Shown here: positions 46,054 through 58,625 of the stretch, piece by piece
How the letters are laid out: the number at the start of each line of letters is the position of its first letter
Numbering within the stretch: the first letter of the stretch is position 1
Source: Erythroxylum novogranatense
Lineage: Eukaryota > Streptophyta > Magnoliopsida > Malpighiales > Erythroxylaceae
Length of the DNA stretch: 64,000 bases
Reading direction: 5' to 3'
Assembly: GCA_029891385.1 (NCBI GenBank)
Contig: CM057233.1
Coordinates: 25,218,150-25,282,149, forward strand
Translations under genes and position numbers: made by a program
Notes under the pieces: model-generated
Databases searched by the model: none
The model's input: only the letters and a program-made list of their open reading frames with translations
Told to the model about the DNA's origin: nothing

Positions 46054-47242
46054 TAATCCAACCTTTAGACTTCAAACCCTCATAACTTTTGACTCCGACC
46101 TCGAAATCAGTCGCGGTTTGTTTCGTTGGAAAGCTAAGAGACAGCTCTACCATTTTCAAGAAGGACTCAAAGGCAAGCTCGGACACTAGAGGAATCAAAA
46201 GTGTGCTACAATGTGACCGATCAATGAACTCCTCACATCATCAAAACTTGTAAACATCATAACTTTTGATCCAGAACTCCAAATTTGACAAACTTAGTGT
46301 CTATAAAAAGGTAAAAGAACCCTCTACAACTTTAATGAAGACCTTAAAAATCAGATCGACCTCTATAGGGGTCAAAATCTCCACACAAAGCTGACTGGTC
46401 GATCAGCTTCACACTAAACAGCGTCAGAACTTCTAACAATCATAACTTTCTACTCCCTTGTCCAATATTTTCTTTCTTTATATCAATGGAAAGATAAAAA
46501 CAAGCTCTACAATGTTCATGAAGGACTCCAAAGCAAATTCAACCTCTAGCTAAGTTAATTTCTCAATCGAAGTTGCTGCCCTGATAGCAATCACCTAAGC
46601 AAATCCAAATTTCACATTATCATATCTTTCAACCTCCACAACCAAGAATCACATATTATATATTATTTTAAAGCTATTCTCATTCTCTATAACCTTCACG
46701 TAACTATTTACTCCAATTTGAACCACATCAGTACGGAAATCGCCTCAAAACACAACATATACAATCCTACACTTAGAGCATTTTCCAAAACCAAGGCAAA
46801 ATGCACTTAACTTTCAAAGATCATAACTTTCAATCCCGATATCTAAAAATAGCATACTTTATGGCTACGAAAAGTTCTCAACATAAGCTACAATTTTTAT
46901 TAAGATCATTTTCTCAAAATGTGCCTAAATCAAAAGTCAACTTTCAAGTCAAACTTTCTATTTTCTTCAAAATTTCACACTTTCACTTTCTATTTTCTTC
47001 AAAATTTCACACTTTCACTTTCTATTTCTTGCTTTTCAACTTCTATTTCAATCAACTAGTTCATTTTGACTTTCATAACTCATACAACTCTACTCAAATT
47101 TCAAAGTCACCAATCACTTCATTTCTCATCAATCTCCTTTAAGCATAATGACATCTATAACGCAATACTTATACAAACACACTCATTAAATTCATTTTAA
47201 TATTTCTAATTTTCCACCGAAAGATCGGGCTCCAACACATGG

Positions 47243-47495
47243 GAATTAGGAAGCCCTTCAACAAAATCCATGTTATATCCTCCCATACCATTACAAGGAT
47301 CAGTAATGGTTGTAAGAGACCTGTTAGGGACAAATTTCATATTTATTTTCCTAGCATATTAGGCAGCTTGCAACAAACTTCTTAACATTAGATTTGCGAC
47401 CTTCCCAAAACAACTCACCAGTGATTCATTTGTATGTCTTAAGAAATCCCCTATGGCCTCCCACCGGACTTCCATGCCCCTGTCTCTTCTCACAT
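47243..47495 (-). pseudogene. Chromovirus integrase zinc domain
   Basis: HGSPVGGHRGFLKTYK (then TGA), then ITGELFWEGRKSNVKKFVAS and CLIC show the HHCC zinc finger at the integrase N-terminus. MDFVEGLPNSH follows and is cut by the solo LTR at 47237. It belongs with 42430-43000. Confidence 0.85.
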
Positions 47496-47832
47496 GAACA
47501 CTGCAGTTTTAACTGCCTCGAGAAACGATCATTGTTCATTGTCTGATTCATCTTCATTAGGACGCGGGATCATTACTGGTATTGGTTCTCGCCTTTTGCC
47601 CAACCCTAGCATTATTAGATTCAAAAGTTTTGAATCAAGGGTTTGTTGTTTCAACAAGGCTCATAAACTCTGTTGTATATTCTCCAAGCTTTGTTTTCTT
47701 GACTCTAATTCTTCGGCTAAGTTTGAAACGACCATCATCAAGTCTGTTAACTTAAGTCCTGGAATCTTTGTCTCTAATTGATTTAGTCTACTCTCCATCC
47801 TTGTTTGCGTCATATATACTCCCAGGAATGTG
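47496..47832 (-). pseudogene. Gag N-terminus joined to integrase by a deletion
   Basis: After the primer site the strand reads MTQTRMESRLNQLETKIPGL and SNLAEELESRKQSLENIQQS, a short coiled coil at the start of plant chromovirus gag. About 150 bases later, instead of gag core, protease and RT, the integrase zinc domain follows. Several kilobases of the element are therefore missing. The opposing 95-residue plus-strand ORF at 47494-47781 is only its antisense. Confidence 0.7.
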
Positions 47833-47845
47833 GGCTCTGATACCA
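47833..47845 (-). other. Primer binding site, tRNA-iMet
   Basis: TGGTATCAGAGCC, the complement of the 3' end of initiator tRNA-Met, lies three bases after the LTR end (TTCTTATCA). Confidence 0.9.
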
Positions 47846-47848
47846 AAA

Positions 47849-48280
47849 TGATAAGAACCACAATCTTAACCTGAGCTAAGTAATACAACGAGGGAAAAGA
47901 AGATTAGTACTGAGAAGGATAAAAATAAAATTTATTGATTATGGGGAGGGTTATACACAACTGTTGGAGGACATTAGAGAGGCCTTCATCTCTCCCTAAC
48001 ATTGAGGTCACCACCAATCACTATTCACTCACTCGATGATCTCCCCTACACCCATACCCCCTAACTATAAATGTTGTTGGTGTAACAACCTTGCCAGTCA
48101 ACAATCTAGAACTATGCAAAACGACAACAAACTTCATGACAATAGTTATCAATAGCAAAACAACATTCATAAAAAAATGATAGTGACCTTCCTGGACCAA
48201 ACTTCAAGGATTGATGATTTTATTTCCTTCTTCTTTTTATAAAAATACACATTCCTGACAATTAGGCCCAGGCTTTTATC
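47849..48280 (-). mobile_element. 5' LTR of the deleted chromovirus
   Basis: On plus it begins TGATAAGAACCACAATC at 47849. A TATA-like TTTTTATAAAAAGAAG on minus lies near 48240. The outer border is not clear (about 48280, near CATTCCTGACA). No second copy of this LTR was found in the window. Confidence 0.6.
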
Positions 48281-49823
48281 AGAATGTTACTCTTTTAGGG
48301 CCTAGGTTATTGACTATAACAGAGTTATAGTTAAAGAAATGAAGTATATTAATGATGCATGAAGATTTGGACAACTATTTTAGGTTATGTTGTAAGCCCC
48401 TAATGATTACTGTTTGTCATAAGTTTCTTTCACTATTTTTAGTTATGTTATAAGCCCCTGATGATTAAATATCAATGGAAATATTAGAATTTGAATTAGC
48501 CATGTTTTGTTCCTATACCAAGTGAATGGGATTTAAACCGGTTGCACAAAATTAATTAATTTTCCTTATTTAAGATCATAGTTAATTCTTAGCTTTGAAT
48601 TATAAAATAAACTTCTTATCATGTTATAATCTCTGACACATTTAGTTATGAGTTTTATTAGTCAGAAAAACAAATGCAAATTTGGTGTTAGGGTTGTAGA
48701 AATCTTGGAAGACGCTTGTTTCTTGTGCTTAAAACAGGGTGAGTTTTTAGTATTATTCTTAGCCTAATGAAGAAGATAAACAAACTAGAGTAAGAAAAAA
48801 AATGATGAAATTGAAAATTAAATTAATGAGTGTTGTATTATTAGTGGTTGCCACTAAAAATTGCTATGAGTTGATGTAGAAGTTAAAGAAGATGGATAAA
48901 GAAAAGAAGTGTGTTTTTGGATAATTGTGAGACTTGTTCTCCTATACATGCTTTGAGATTGTTTTTTAAACCAAGAATGGGAACGTATCTAATATTATTC
49001 TAGATCCTACCAATTTTGTTTTGGAGCTATGTGTGTCATTGTTTAAAGGAGTTTCTTATTTCCATATGGTAAAAGAGCTACCATACACCATATTTCTTTT
49101 GCCTTATATAATCCTCTTCTTTTAGAGCATATCTTTACTAGATTTATATTAAGATTTGATGCATATTACTTAGTCTTATTAGGATGAATGACTGAGAAAA
49201 TGTTATAAACTTTGATGTCTATTTTGTTTAAAAGGGTTGCTTTAACATTTAACTGTTTTGAAGCTCCAGAAAGATTAGGATGCCAAATGTAAACTTGAAA
49301 TCCTTTGATGTTTCCTTAATTGATATATCTTATGACTTTCCACTAAGAAGCACACTTCAGTCAATTTCATATTAGAGAATTGATATATATTGACTAGAGA
49401 TTATTGAACTTCATTGATTGATTTCGGTATATTTGTTAAACCGTACTCTTAATATAAGGAACTTCATAGGTGCAATTTCAAGAATCCTTTTGATTATAGG
49501 TTTTTACAATTCATATGTAACTATTTTCTATAGCTAAAAACTCTTTTTTGACCTACTAGTTTAACAAGTTCACAGATTCAAAGTAACTCACTTATATAAA
49601 GAAAAAAAAATTAGTACAACTCCATTACTATTGGTTAATAGATTTTGTATCCAAAGAAATTAAACTATCTTAGTATTTACTCCAATTATCAAAGGTGGGA
49701 CAATATAGGCATTCCCTTTAAGTTTAAATGTTTCCTTTCAGTATGATCATTGGTAATGTTTACTTTGTGTGCATTCCCCCATCCCTATACTGCAACTATC
49801 TTTTATACTAAATTATCACCTTA
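48281..49823. other. No gene seen
   Basis: AT-rich sequence, stops in all frames, no TE motif that I can name. Two near-identical words (TTATGTTATAAGCCCCT.ATGATTA) lie at 48384 and 48444, a small tandem duplication. Confidence 0.4.
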
Positions 49824-50179
49824 GGCTATGTTTGATTATACGTAAGATTTTTAATGGAATGGAATGTAAATAAATATAATATTATAAAATTGTTATTTGG
49901 GAGGTATGGAAGGGGTCATAATGTAATATAGTGAAATGTTGTTTGGAAGAAGGGTTTCTAATGTAATATAGCAAAAAGTTGTTTATCATTTTACATTCTA
50001 TCCTAAACCCCCAAATCGGAGGTTTCTCATTTTTACTGTTTAGGATGGAATGCATGTAATATGAAATCCCCCTTTTGCATCCGATTCCATTTTATTCCAT
50101 TATAAACCGTTCTCCCAAACGATGGAATAATATTACATTCCATTCCATTCTATTAATAAACCCTTAACTAAACATAACC
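49824..50179. mobile_element. Tourist-like MITE, 356 bp, TSD TTA
   Basis: It starts GGCTATGTTTGATTATACG and ends (reverse complement) GGTTATGTTTAGTTAAGGG, flanked by TTA at 49821 and 50180. Subterminal ATGGAATGGAATGTAA words occur at both ends in inverse orientation. TTA targets and GG-start inverted repeats point to the PIF/Harbinger group. No ORF. Confidence 0.8.
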
Positions 50180-50466
50180 TTAGTTACTAAACTCATAGCA
50201 AGTTGATATAAACTATGCTTTTACTATTTTCTGCTTTAACACATATTTGTTCAATGTGATTACTAAGAATATGTAACCTTAAGTATTCTGTCATTTATTA
50301 GGCATATGAACTGTACATCAGTACTAGGTAACTACAAGATCAAATGTAATGTAGAAATATGATAACAAAAACTTTGATGTCTCATTAGGAACTTGCATAG
50401 GCATTATATTCTCTAGATCTATTTTTTTTACTACGCTATTTCTTTATTCCCATCTTGTAGGACTAG

Positions 50467-53462
50467 TGTCGGGCCCCGACCCGGAGACCGGACCCCAACT
50501 GTTGGATCCCGTTACCGGAGTCCAACTCTTGAACCGTAAAACATGACGCTTCATCATCTTGCCTTGTAGTGTTCATTTCATTTAACCCTAATTTCAAATT
50601 GATTTCTCTTGTAAATCATAGCCTTATGACTCTTGTTTTATTTAAGACAAGAATCGTTTCAATCGGAGTTATATAACTCAAGATACACACAAAAAACCAA
50701 AAAGAGTTCATACCCGAAGCATGCTCTCTTAACTAACCTCACACTTGCTTTAATGCAAACCTCCTCAATTAACTCCAAATGATACCAAATTTTATGGAGT
50801 GAAAGATATATGTCTTATAAATCCAAATGGTTCAAACCTCACCTCAATTGGAGGTCGAATGAGTGTTTTATGCCCAAAAGAATAGACTATGCTCGCTTCC
50901 AAAATCAAATTGAAACATCTTTTGGCGCAAATGCCATAACTTTCACTATAGATGTCGGAATGACTTCGTTCTTGGACGGTTAGAAAATAGACATCTAGGG
51001 CTACAACTTTCGTGAAGACCAAAATTCAAAATTCTATCATTATCGGGTTACATGGACCGTGAGAAAATCACACAGTCTGTGTGAAAATTCACACAGGCTG
51101 TGTAATTTTCTGCTACTGCGTCTCCCTGCACCATGGATTTACGATGCGTGTGAAAATTCACACAGGCTGTGTAACCCACTGCCACTGCCGTCTCCTGCAC
51201 CAAAAATTTACATCGTGTGAAAATTCACACAGTGTGTAACCCATCGCCTTCTTAGTCTCCTGCACGAAATTACGATCGTGTGAAAATTCACACAGTGTGT
51301 AACTTTCTCGCCAACAACCACATTTCACTCTCAAACCCTCTTCAATCCAAGTACCTACATAAAACTTAAACCTCCATATTCCACAACACATAACAACCTA
51401 ATTATCGATGGATTTTCAATGGCAACAACACACTCCTAGCATTCTAATCAAACCCAAACCATAATGATCTTGTCTGATCACTCATGCAAAACTTATTAAC
51501 CATAACCCAATCACATTCTTACTTCTACATAACACTCATCAATCACAACTCTATATCGTCTTCACTTGAACTAAACATGCATTTCTACCACATGGATTCC
51601 AAAGCCATTTCATGCAACTTTGGATACTATGCTTAAACATGATAATAAATGGTTTTGAGAGACCATAATAAATCGTAATTCATGCATCTCATTCACATTC
51701 AAAACAAGTAGCTTACAATGCTTTAGTGGGCATTTCAAGCCCTTTTGCAACTTGGTTCAAAATACACTTCCAAAATGCTACTGTTTTCTTAAAATGCATC
51801 TAAAGCATCGTTTACAACAATTGACTTGAAATACATCAAAAAAACATAATCTTGGAGTATGCCTTTTATGCTCATTCCTCGAGATCGTGCTCTTCACCTG
51901 AAGATGGGACGGGAAGGTGGGGGTGAGCTTTCGCTCATGGGTAACACGTTTATATTTATACTACTAAGCTGAATCTATTCATTACTCATACTGTTGGCAA
52001 TATTCTCATCAACAAATCATACAACTTGCATTTCGTGAATTCATCAAGCTAAAAGCATAATTTCATGATTCATGCATTCATCATTCTTACAAACATATGC
52101 TAACACATAAACACATAACTGATGGTTCGAAAAGTCCACGGGTTACTGATGAGCTACACAAGTGTAGTCATATGTTGAGGAGTCCAAAAAGGAACATTCT
52201 ATGCCACAATCAGCAGCGGCGAAATGAAGGCTATCTTGGTCGGCGTGCGTGACTTTCTTTGGTGGACTTAACTAACCCACATAACACTGAATTTCATGCA
52301 TAAAAACTGGACTTTTCTTGTCCATTAGTTGATTTTCTAAAAATGGATTTTCATGCAATCCAATTAGTTAATTCTCTGAAAAATGCTTTTCATGCTTAGC
52401 TCAAATGTCATAAAACTCACTAATATTCATGCTCATTCAATTCATGACTTTATCAAGCAATGTCAAGCAATGTCATATACTGTCAAGTTCTCATATAATG
52501 GCATTCATACATCTATTATACTCAATCAAATCATCACAAAGTAATTTGAAAGAACATAATTTCTTTAATTAAGGTAGTATTTATCACTTACTAGCATAAA
52601 GATAAAAATGAAACCCACCTTATACTTGCTAAATCCTTGCTAAATGAAGCTCCTCCTCTTGCTCTTCTCCTCTCTCTTGCTCTATTTCAAGAGAAACAAA
52701 ACCCACTTCAACATAGCTTCAATTGAAAAATCCACAATACTACTTTCATGCAATTGACTTAAGAATCACTAAACCCATTCCATTCTTAGTCTTTCTAACC
52801 AAAAACCCAAACAAAATCTCTCACAAAATTTCATGACTTACCTTAAATCTTCCACCAACCAAGTGATGACTTGGTTCAAAATGAAGCTCTAGCCTTCCTC
52901 TCCACTTTTAACTCTTGAACTTTCTTCAAAAACTCACTAACTCTCAAGGAAATCCAAGCCCTAAGCAAGCTCTTCTTCTTTTCTCCTCCTTCTTTCCTCC
53001 ATTTACGAAACTCACTCTCTCCCTCTCTAATTTTCGTTTTTCCCTCTTCTTTCTCTAAAATCCTACTTCTTTCATTTCCCTTTTATACTCCTACTTAAGT
53101 CACTTAAGCCCATCAAGCCCAATATCCAACTCCTTCTTCTTCCTTCCTCCACATCTTCTCTTTATACTCTTAAGCCCATCTATCTTTAGGCCCACCTAAT
53201 CTCTTTTCTTTCTCTACTTCATTAAGCCCATTGCATTTAATTCTTAACCTAACTAACCAACTAACATATTAAATGTTATTAACTCTTACCTAACTTATTA
53301 CTTAATGTTATCTAACTTATTCAATTAATGCTACTTACTCATTTAATGCCATATGCTATTTAATGCTACCATATTTATTTACTGTCATCTCAAAATAATG
53401 TTAACTCAATTTCTTAATTAGTCTAATCATGCTTAACTTAAAATTTTTTTTTGGGGCTAACA
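50467..53462 (-). mobile_element. Solo LTR, 2996 bp, TSD ACTAG
   Basis: It starts TGTCGGGCCCCGACCCGG and ends TTGGGGCTAACA, with ACTAG on both sides (50462-50466, 53463-53467). Words near its left end (TGTTGGATCCCGTTACCGG) are the reverse complement of the right end of the LTR at 17625. The 23 bases at 50919-50941 are the exact reverse complement of 18617-18639. So it is a relative of that LTR in the opposite orientation. It carries a palindromic array and a pyrimidine-rich block near 53000. No interior, no gene. Confidence 0.88.
51060..51300. repeat. 63-69-bp array with GTGTGAAAATTCACAC palindromes
   Basis: Four units with the near-palindrome GTGTGAAAATTCACAC start at 51079, 51148, 51215 and 51278. 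Between them lie CTGTGTAACCCA, then GTCTCCTGCACC and an ATTTACGATC-like word. The palindrome is the most conserved part; the spacers decay. Confidence 0.9.
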
Positions 53463-53467
53463 ACTAG

Positions 53468-54942
53468 GCACATAGGTAAATATATTTATAAAACATGTCA
53501 AAATATTCAATTCAATGACTTTACATAGTACTTCCTAAGATTTTAATTAAATGGCGACATATAATCAAAGGATAACCCAAATGTCAAAATTGATTTAAGA
53601 TCTATAAATCCTTATAATTCTCAATACATTTTGTTGACAAGTTTATATAAAAACTTTAATCTTGCAAGTATCTGAGGTTTTAACTTGTAGTACAAAAGTT
53701 ATCATTCTTATAAGGACTAATTAGAACTTAAGTGTGCTTTGTCTATGGTGATTAAAGATAAAATTAATCGAACTAAAATAAAGTAATTGAAATTAAATTA
53801 AAATAATAAAACTAAATAGCTGAATAATTGAAACTAGCAATAAGAATAAAGTTGATCAATAATGGAAACTTAGGAATTATTGAATAGAGTTGATCGATAA
53901 TAGAAACTTAGGAATTATTTTATCCTTGTTTTGTCTTTCCATTATTTTGATAATTAAATTATGTTTAATCCTAGATATCCTAAAGTTTTGATTATCTTGT
54001 CTTGAGATCTAATCAAGTAATCTTAATTGAAATTGATAATAATAGAATTGTAACATCTCGATTCATAAAACTACTCTTAACTATTCAATTGGATTTGAAG
54101 CAATCATAAGGATTGTTAATTCATATTTAAGATCTCTACAATTGTTTATTAATATGATATTTGCAAGTCTATTAAGCTACCAACTTTTGTTTTATACCTT
54201 ACAACAAATAACTTAATTGAATCTCTTAATTTATTACCAAGTATAAGTATAACAAATATTACAAAACATTGATTTATCTATTGAATTCAACAAGAATAAA
54301 GTTTAACAAAACAAATTAAGAACAATCCCTAATATGGATTTAGAAATCTATAATCATGTTCAACATCCTAATAATCCAAATCAACATCCAAGACAATGAA
54401 CTAGATGAAAAGAAAAAAAGAAAATAGTTGATGTCTTGATTTAGATATCTGGAAAATTTTGGAGTTGCTCTTGATGTCTCCTCTTTGATCTTCTTTGAAT
54501 ATGATGTGTCGCCCTTTTTTTGGGTGTTTTCCTTTTCCTTCAATAAATTTTGAAGCCTCTAAGTTTGTTTATAGGGTTTTCCCACCTAATTTGGATCCAA
54601 AAATAGCCTTCAAATGTCAAAAGTATAAAAGACTCTCTTGCAAAAAAACACCCTCCCACGATCATGACAGAGGGCTTATCCTGTTGCCATACACGATCAT
54701 AGTTGCTCCATTCTTCAAGTTCTTCATCTTTTCTTCACTTTTCCTATTTCCCCTCACTAATAAACACATCAAACATCCCTTGAACTGCAAAATTAAGATC
54801 AAATTTGTGCTCTAAACCAATCAAATAATTAAAAGATATAAAAAATAATTCTCAGTCCTAAACACATAATCATCATCTAAGAAAATACTTAAAAACATAC
54901 TTAAACACCTAAAAAACATACTATAATCTTCATTTTTCAACA
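53468..54942 (-). mobile_element. Athila-like LTR
   Basis: On minus it starts TGTTGAAAAATGAAG at 54942, directly after a purine tract (54943-54954). Its body aligns with 10044-10560 in opposite orientation. The outer end is not fixed, because the solo LTR lies next to it at 53462. The ORFs at 54340-54815 are parts of the LTR. Confidence 0.65.
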
Positions 54943-54960
54943 TCCCCACACTTAAACTTT
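54943..54960 (-). other. Polypurine tract
   Basis: AAAGTTTAAGTGTGGGGA precedes the LTR start. The phrase 'aagt(t)taagtgtgggg' is the known end of Athila-type interiors; it recurs near 57290 and, as AAGTTTAAATGTGGGGG, near 1735. Confidence 0.7.
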
Positions 54961-57535
54961 TGCTTGTTGTTATGCCCAAAAAGTTCAAAAAATTACCTAA
55001 GCTATCCTACTCGCAAGTATATGAGGTAGTTGTAGTGATTACCTAGGGTCGTCTCCCGCGGAGGTAAAATTGGTTCACTTAATTAATTTTGAACAAAAAA
55101 AAAAAATAAAGACAATCCTAAACCTTATATCCCAATTTTTGAGTGAAGGCTTTAAAAGAAAATCATAAATTAGTCTAACAAGTAAACGATTCAACCAGAA
55201 GCAAAGACGAATAGATTATTTGAAATGGACGACTTTTGAGAATTAATTTCACTAATTTAATCTCCTATGCATAATTGAGGGAAATGATTGGTTAATTGTC
55301 TTAATAAAATTAACAGTTGAATTCTAAGATTAACTCAAATAATAGACTAAATCTAGTTTTCTCAGTCGACAAGTTATTATCTAAATTAATTATAAAAACC
55401 TGATTACTAATTACCACTTAATATATTTCCAATTCATATCCTAAGCGTCTATAGTTTCTAGTTCCATGTTAAACTTCTCCTCTTAATCCTTCGTTTAATA
55501 CTAAAATGATGCAAAGTTTGATCATGCTATTACATCCATTCAGTTCCGAAACTATAGCAAACATAAGATAACAACACAATCCCTCAATCATGCATATTTA
55601 ACTAAAATAACTACATTAATCCTTAATAAAAAGAGATTAGTCCATTATAGCATTAACACAATTCATCATCTCCATACACTTCAGTCCTATGTTACTATCA
55701 ACAGAAGTATTAAAGCAATAAAATAGTGAACTAAATGAATAATAAAAAGAAAACAAATAACAGTCGGTTAAGCTAACAAATAATAAGTTCAGTAAATAAA
55801 TAAGAAACTAAGCTAACAAATGAAAATAAAAAAAGCAAATAAGGATTAGGTGAATGTGAAGGCGATGGTCTCATGCTCCTCTCAAGCTTCTTACATTAGC
55901 TCTCGCCTTCTGCTTTAGCTTGTTCTCACCAAATGGTCAAAGGCTTGCTTGGTTTCCAACTCTATACTATATTTCTCTCTTCTTCACCAACTCTCTCTGT
56001 TTCTCTCCTCTTCTCGTCTTCCCTTATTTCTCTTTATCTACCTCCCAAACTGTCTCTGGTGTGTTGAGTGAAGAATGAAGAGTGAATGAAATGTGTGAGT
56101 TGACTCTTTTGGTTCCTAGTCCGCTTTACCTCTCATTACTTTTCCATTTATAGCACGAGTCTCGGTTAAGGGTTGTAGGGTTGTTACACCATCAACTCGC
56201 TCATGTCAAACTTAAGTGAATGAAAGGAGTAATCATAGGGGTGATAAGTTAAGTCACCCCCGTGAGGGCAGTTGTCGCGGTGGTGACAAGTTGAGTCACC
56301 ATCGTTATTAAAACCAAAGTGTTAGTTATGGTGGCATAACCAATTAGAAGGGATCACTTATAAAAATTGATGATAACAATATGTTGAATCTATAAAGAGT
56401 GATCCTTTAAAGCAACATCTACCTCATATGCATTATACTCAAGTCATCCATTCTGTACAACTTTAGAAGGAGAAACTAATCATGAATAACTTTTTTAAAA
56501 AAAGTATTTCCTCCTTGATACTTTTATTTAGACATTTTTTCTTTCTTTTCTTTTCTTTTCTCTTTTTATATATATAAAAAATTAAAAGAAGGTACATCAA
56601 TATGGGAATTTGATTAATAAGACATAAAATAGTATCCCAACAATTATAACCAACCTAAATATATGCACACCCGCACACTTATACTTTGTGCATCCACATT
56701 CATTAATAATCACAAATGATCCACTAGTTTTAGGGCTTGAGTAGGACATTTGGTTAAGTTTAAGGCAAGTAATGTGGTTAACACAAAAAGAAAGGCTAAT
56801 AAAGCTCAAAGGGGCTTAACAAAATTCATATCAAAAGGTAGGCTATTTGGCTAATGTAGTTTGTAAAAATAAAGAATGCGTATATCATTTCCAGGTTAAT
56901 GCATGTGATAAAAATGTGGTCTTAAATAGAAAATCAAATCAAAGTTAGGATGTACATATCATGAAGGTAACACATAAACAAAAGACAATGAGACTGATAT
57001 AGATATGCCAATCTATAAAGAATCAAAATCTCACTGGCTTGTGTCTACCATTAGTCATTACTCTTATAGAGATGATGCATATTGAACAATCACTAGAGTA
57101 AAAGTACATGCTCAAGTTGTCATAGATTCTTTTAGTTAGTTCACTCTCTAATTATGTCTATATAGTCTTAAAAGCAATAGAAAAAGAGAAAATATTTGTT
57201 TGTTTGATTGATTTGAAAAAACATAAAAAACCATATAAACAACACTCAAATTTTAAAATGTGCATAAAATCTAAGATTCGCACCCCCACACTTAAAACTT
57301 ACATTGTCCCTAATGAAACATCAAATGTAAGAAATGAAGCATTTAATGAAAACAACAAACGCGAGAATGTAAATAAAAAGAAATCATCTTCCATTAGGTT
57401 TCCTCCCAAGTAGTGTCTTTGTTCATTTTCATTGGCTCGACTCCATATTGCTCTCATCAAGTGATGACATCCGTGTCTTCAAGCATCAACACTTCCATAT
57501 TCTCTATTAGAAGCCCTCATAATACAACTTCAGGT
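54961..57535. mobile_element. Athila-like LTR end, leader and post-pol remnants
   Basis: Near 55010 the words CTACTCGCAAGTATATGAGG and GGTCGTCTCCCGCGGAGG look like the 3' end of an Athila-type LTR; an AT-rich leader follows. Near 57285 CACCCCCACACTTAAAACTTAC is the complement of another purine tract and 'ACAATGTAAGTTTTAAG' phrase, as found after Athila pol. Between them no frame longer than 95 residues and no domain is seen. Confidence 0.45.
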
Positions 57536-57539
57536 GATG

Positions 57540-58625
57540 ACCATTCACTTTGAATGTCTTATCGATTTTCAAATCCATATCTCTACTGCACCAAAAGGTA
57601 AGACATAAGTAACAACAAACAAACCAATCCAACGAGAACGCAACTTACCTAGGAAAATTTTGAGCTTAAAGTGATAAAGTAGCACTTTCTGGCCTATCAT
57701 TAAGCTTTTCCTTGAAATCATCTTCTCACTAAAGGGTTTAGTCTTTTCCTTATAACATCACGTTCTAATAAGAGGCATCTCACATGTCCTCTTACTCTTA
57801 CAATTGCACTTCCTATACACTCCTGTAGAATCCAAGTTCATATTGCATCATTTTACGGCCCAATACGCCTTATGTTGCAACTCCACCAAAATGTGACAAG
57901 GATTTCCAAACACTAGTCTATATGGAGACATTCCAATTGGTGTTTTATAAGTCGTCCAATAAGCCCATAATGCATCTTTTAGCCTCACGCTCCAATGCTT
58001 TCAATTGGGTTGAACTGCTTTCTCCATGATTGACTTGATTTCTTGATTCTACACTTCAGCTTGGCCATTGGTTTGGGGATGGTAAGAGGTGGAAACCTTA
58101 TTCATGATGTGATAGTTTTTGAATAGCATTTCAATCACCCTATTGTAAAAATGGGTTCCTCTATTGCTAATGAATACCTTTGGCATCCTGAACCTAGAAA
58201 GGATGTTAGATTTAACAAAATTTGCAACAACTTTGTCATCATTAATTCTGGTGGCTTTAGCTTCCACCCATTTGGAATCATAATCAACTATAAGCAATAT
58301 ATAATTAAAACCAAAAGATGAAGGAAAAGGTCTCATAAAGTCAATACCCTAAACATGAACAATTTCATAGAAAATAATGGAAGTTTAAGGCATTTGATCC
58401 TTATGGGACAAGTTACTTGACCGTTGGCACCTGTCATATGACTTGCAGAAGATGTATGCATCCATGAACAATGCAAGCTAGTAGAAATGACTCTCTAAAA
58501 CTTTATGGGTAGTTCTCTTTACTCCAAAGTGTCCTACACACGTATACAAGTGGCAGAAGGCTAAGATCGAAGATGTTTCACTTTCAGGCACACACATCCT
58601 TATGACTTGATTAGCACAGTGTTTC
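57540..58625 (-). pseudogene. Athila-lineage integrase, decayed
   Basis: Minus-strand pieces in order are CVPESETSSILAFCHLYTCV (zinc domain side), SYDRCQRSSNLSHKDQMP, then MRPFPSSFGFNYILLIVDYD, SKWVEAKATRINDDKVVANF, RMPKVFISNRGTHF and STSYHPQTNGQAEV. After frameshifts VLLYHFKLKIFLGKLRSRW and an F-K-V-N-G-like end follow. These are the motifs of Athila integrases (G-P-F-P, V-D-Y-V-S-K-W-V-E-A, Y-H-P-Q-T-N-G-Q-A-E-V). The first Asp and the Glu are present; the second Asp reads Asn (SNRG for SDQG). Only 58049-58336 is a clean frame. The rest of pol is absent. Confidence 0.88.

Larger units (their letters stand above)
43001..47237 (-). mobile_element. Solo LTR, 4237 bp, TSD CATGG
   Basis: It runs TGTTAGGACCCGATC to ATCGGGCTCCAACA, with CATGG directly on both sides (42996-43000, 47238-47242). 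The target is the integrase gene right after MDFVEGLPNSH. Read on the minus strand it starts TGTTGGAGCCCGATC, like the LTRs at 17625 and 62479. It holds three roughly 195-bp direct repeats, an 18-bp palindromic array, a pyrimidine-rich block near 44900 and a 33-bp duplication near 46965. No internal domain. Confidence 0.88.

Noticed and set aside
45793..46056. Repetitive protein RSVGQH-RSVGHH
   Set aside because: Product of an 18-bp DNA repeat inside a solo LTR; an open frame is expected when the period is a multiple of three. The opposite strand also stays open.
47494..47781. 95-residue plus-strand ORF
   Set aside because: Antisense of the gag remnant that follows the tRNA-iMet primer site.
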